Positions 6,918 through 7,754 of a stretch of 7,754 nucleotides of DNA are shown piece by piece. The stretch is from Acidobacteriota bacterium (lineage in GTDB: Bacteria; Acidobacteriota; Terriglobia; Bryobacterales; Bryobacteraceae). The notes below the pieces were generated by a model, which worked only from the letters and a program-made list of their open reading frames with translations, did no database searches and had not been told where the DNA came from. The position numbers were made by a program, and so were the translations under genes. How positions within the stretch are numbered: position 1 is the stretch's first letter; every line of letters begins with the position of its first letter. The stretch is from NCBI GenBank assembly GCA_021788955.1, contig JAJYKC010000099.1, positions 1 through 7,754 on the forward strand, read 5' to 3'.

Positions 6918-7754
6918 CTACTTCGCTCCGCCCGTTGTATTGAGATAAGCGATCAGATTCGCCATCTCCGGCGCGCTGAACGTGGGCCAGGAGATGCCCT
7001 GCGCACCCATGGTGTGGAGCATCTTAGGACCGTGCCGCCAGAGAGCCGAGACCATGCCCGCAGCCGAAAGCGAACCTTTCACCCGGTAGAGCGATGGCGC
7101 GCCGTTGGCGCCTGTTGTGTGGCAATCCGCGCAATGTTTGGCTTTGAACACGCGCTGGCCTGCGGCAACATTCCCGGCGGGAGTGAAGAACGCACCTGCC
7201 CAGAGGTAGCTCACGACATCCCGCATCTCGTCGAGCGTGAGTTGCGGCGCCTTACCCGCCATTCGCGGCCCGTGGTTCCACATGTCGACCGCGATGTCAG
7301 TCAGCGTACGGCCCACCAGGCGCGGCGGCAGGGCCAACTTGCCCTGATGGCAATTCGCGCAGCCTGCTGAGTGGAATACCTGCTCCCCGCGCGATCCCGA
7401 AGCGACTTTCAAGCCTGGGGTAACCGGATGCACCGAAGGCAGATTTCGGACGTAGACGAGCAAATCGCTTACATCCTGCGAGGTAAGGGCGGACCACGTC
7501 ACATGCTGCTTCTTAAACTCCGTATCCATCAGGCTCACGTGGTTCCACATCGCGTTTACCAGCGCCATAGGATGTCCGGTCGATTGCCACGACCTCACCG
7601 GCTTCGCCTGTGGCAACTTCGGCTCCGTCAACCCATGGCAGACCGCGCAGTGCTTGGTCTCGAACACCTTCTTCCCCCGCGCCGCATCACCCGGCTTGTC
7701 GAAAAACCGCGCCGAATAGAAATAGGCGAATAAGTCCGCCGCCGCCTGTTCGTC
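6918..7754 (-). CDS. Cytochrome c of tandem mono-haem modules (5' end outside window)
   Basis: The C-terminal 278 residues are visible, and the frame stays open to the right edge, so no start is given (a GTG at 7667 falls inside a module). Three class I-like units follow each other: CAVCH (36-40), CANCH (132-136) and CADCH (208-212, counted from the edge). Each begins G-x2-VF-x3-K/G-C, then has a W-N/R-H segment followed by a Met (HVSLM, HGPRM, HGPKM) that is the likely distal ligand, and ends with a helix such as DVVSYLWAGAFF. The first 22 residues (ADLFAYFYSARFFDKPGD) are the tail of a further unit, so the whole protein has at least four units or that many folds. It is probably periplasmic and works as an electron wire or a docking partner for the NapC-like protein. 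It is the earliest visible gene of the operon. The substrate is unknown. Confidence 0.88.
   Translation of the reverse strand, partial: DEQAAADLFAYFYSARFFDKPGDAARGKKVFETKHCAVCHGLTEPKLPQAKPVRSWQSTGHPMALVNAMWNHVSLMDTEFKKQHVTWSALTSQDVSDLLVYVRNLPSVHPVTPGLKVASGSRGEQVFHSAGCANCHQGKLALPPRLVGRTLTDIAVDMWNHGPRMAGKAPQLTLDEMRDVVSYLWAGAFFTPAGNVAAGQRVFKAKHCADCHTTGANGAPSLYRVKGSLSAAGMVSALWRHGPKMLHTMGAQGISWPTFSAPEMANLIAYLNTTGGAK

Noticed and set aside
6902..6918. GCGTG-N7-CACGC hairpin at the end of the module cytochrome gene
   Set aside because: A five-pair stem with no T-run on either strand; too weak to call a terminator within an operon.
3576..7733. Plus-strand open frames across the cytochrome genes (for example 3576-4052, 4550-5068, 5497-5868, 6900-7370)
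   Set aside because: They lie opposite genes with many haem motifs or conserved membrane helices, have no SD or recognisable motifs, and are shadows.

Overview
The window is GC-rich DNA (roughly 60 % by eye), coding almost throughout, and reads as the chromosome of a respiring bacterium. The style of the two-component genes, the tandem UspA protein and the multihaem cytochromes with a CX3CH NapC-like protein recall soil Acidobacteriota of the Solibacter/Bryobacter type. That placement is inferred from gene content only; no marker gene is present. I see no tRNA, rRNA, CRISPR array or mobile element, and no gene-free stretch over 300 bases.

Left part, plus strand (1-1898): a signalling operon of three genes that overlap in series. 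The C-terminal end of a sensor histidine kinase runs off the left edge. It overlaps by 23 nt a stand-alone CheY/DivK-like receiver, which in turn overlaps by 22 nt an NtrC-family sigma-54 activator. The activator has no ATG, GTG or TTG upstream of its essential first beta strand. The best start is a rare ATT codon at 519 behind a strong Shine-Dalgarno sequence.

Middle (1939-2968), minus strand: a tandem-domain universal stress protein convergent with the activator. Its upstream region holds a near-perfect sigma-54 (-24/-12) promoter that places the transcription start about 15 nt before the ATG. Behind it lie a strong GC-rich hairpin (probable terminator of the cytochrome operon) and an inverted repeat at the usual distance of an enhancer-binding site. 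A sigma-54 activator and a sigma-54 promoter therefore sit next to each other, and a regulatory link is a reasonable guess.

Right part, minus strand (2969-7754): an electron-transfer operon. In transcription order it encodes (a) a cytochrome c built of tandem mono-haem modules, cut by the right edge; (b) a three-helix membrane NapC/NirT-like hexahaem protein; (c) an 11-haem cytochrome c with a C-terminal membrane anchor; (d) a FdnI/HydC-like di-haem cytochrome b; (e) a small periplasmic class I cytochrome c. Together they carry 21 c-haem motifs and probably two b haems. The 11-haem protein plus cytochrome b look like a split version of a Cbc-type quinone:cytochrome c oxidoreductase (compare the fused CbcL of Geobacter). 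The likely role is moving electrons between the menaquinone/ubiquinone pool and periplasmic carriers. The direction and the terminal donor or acceptor cannot be told from this window.
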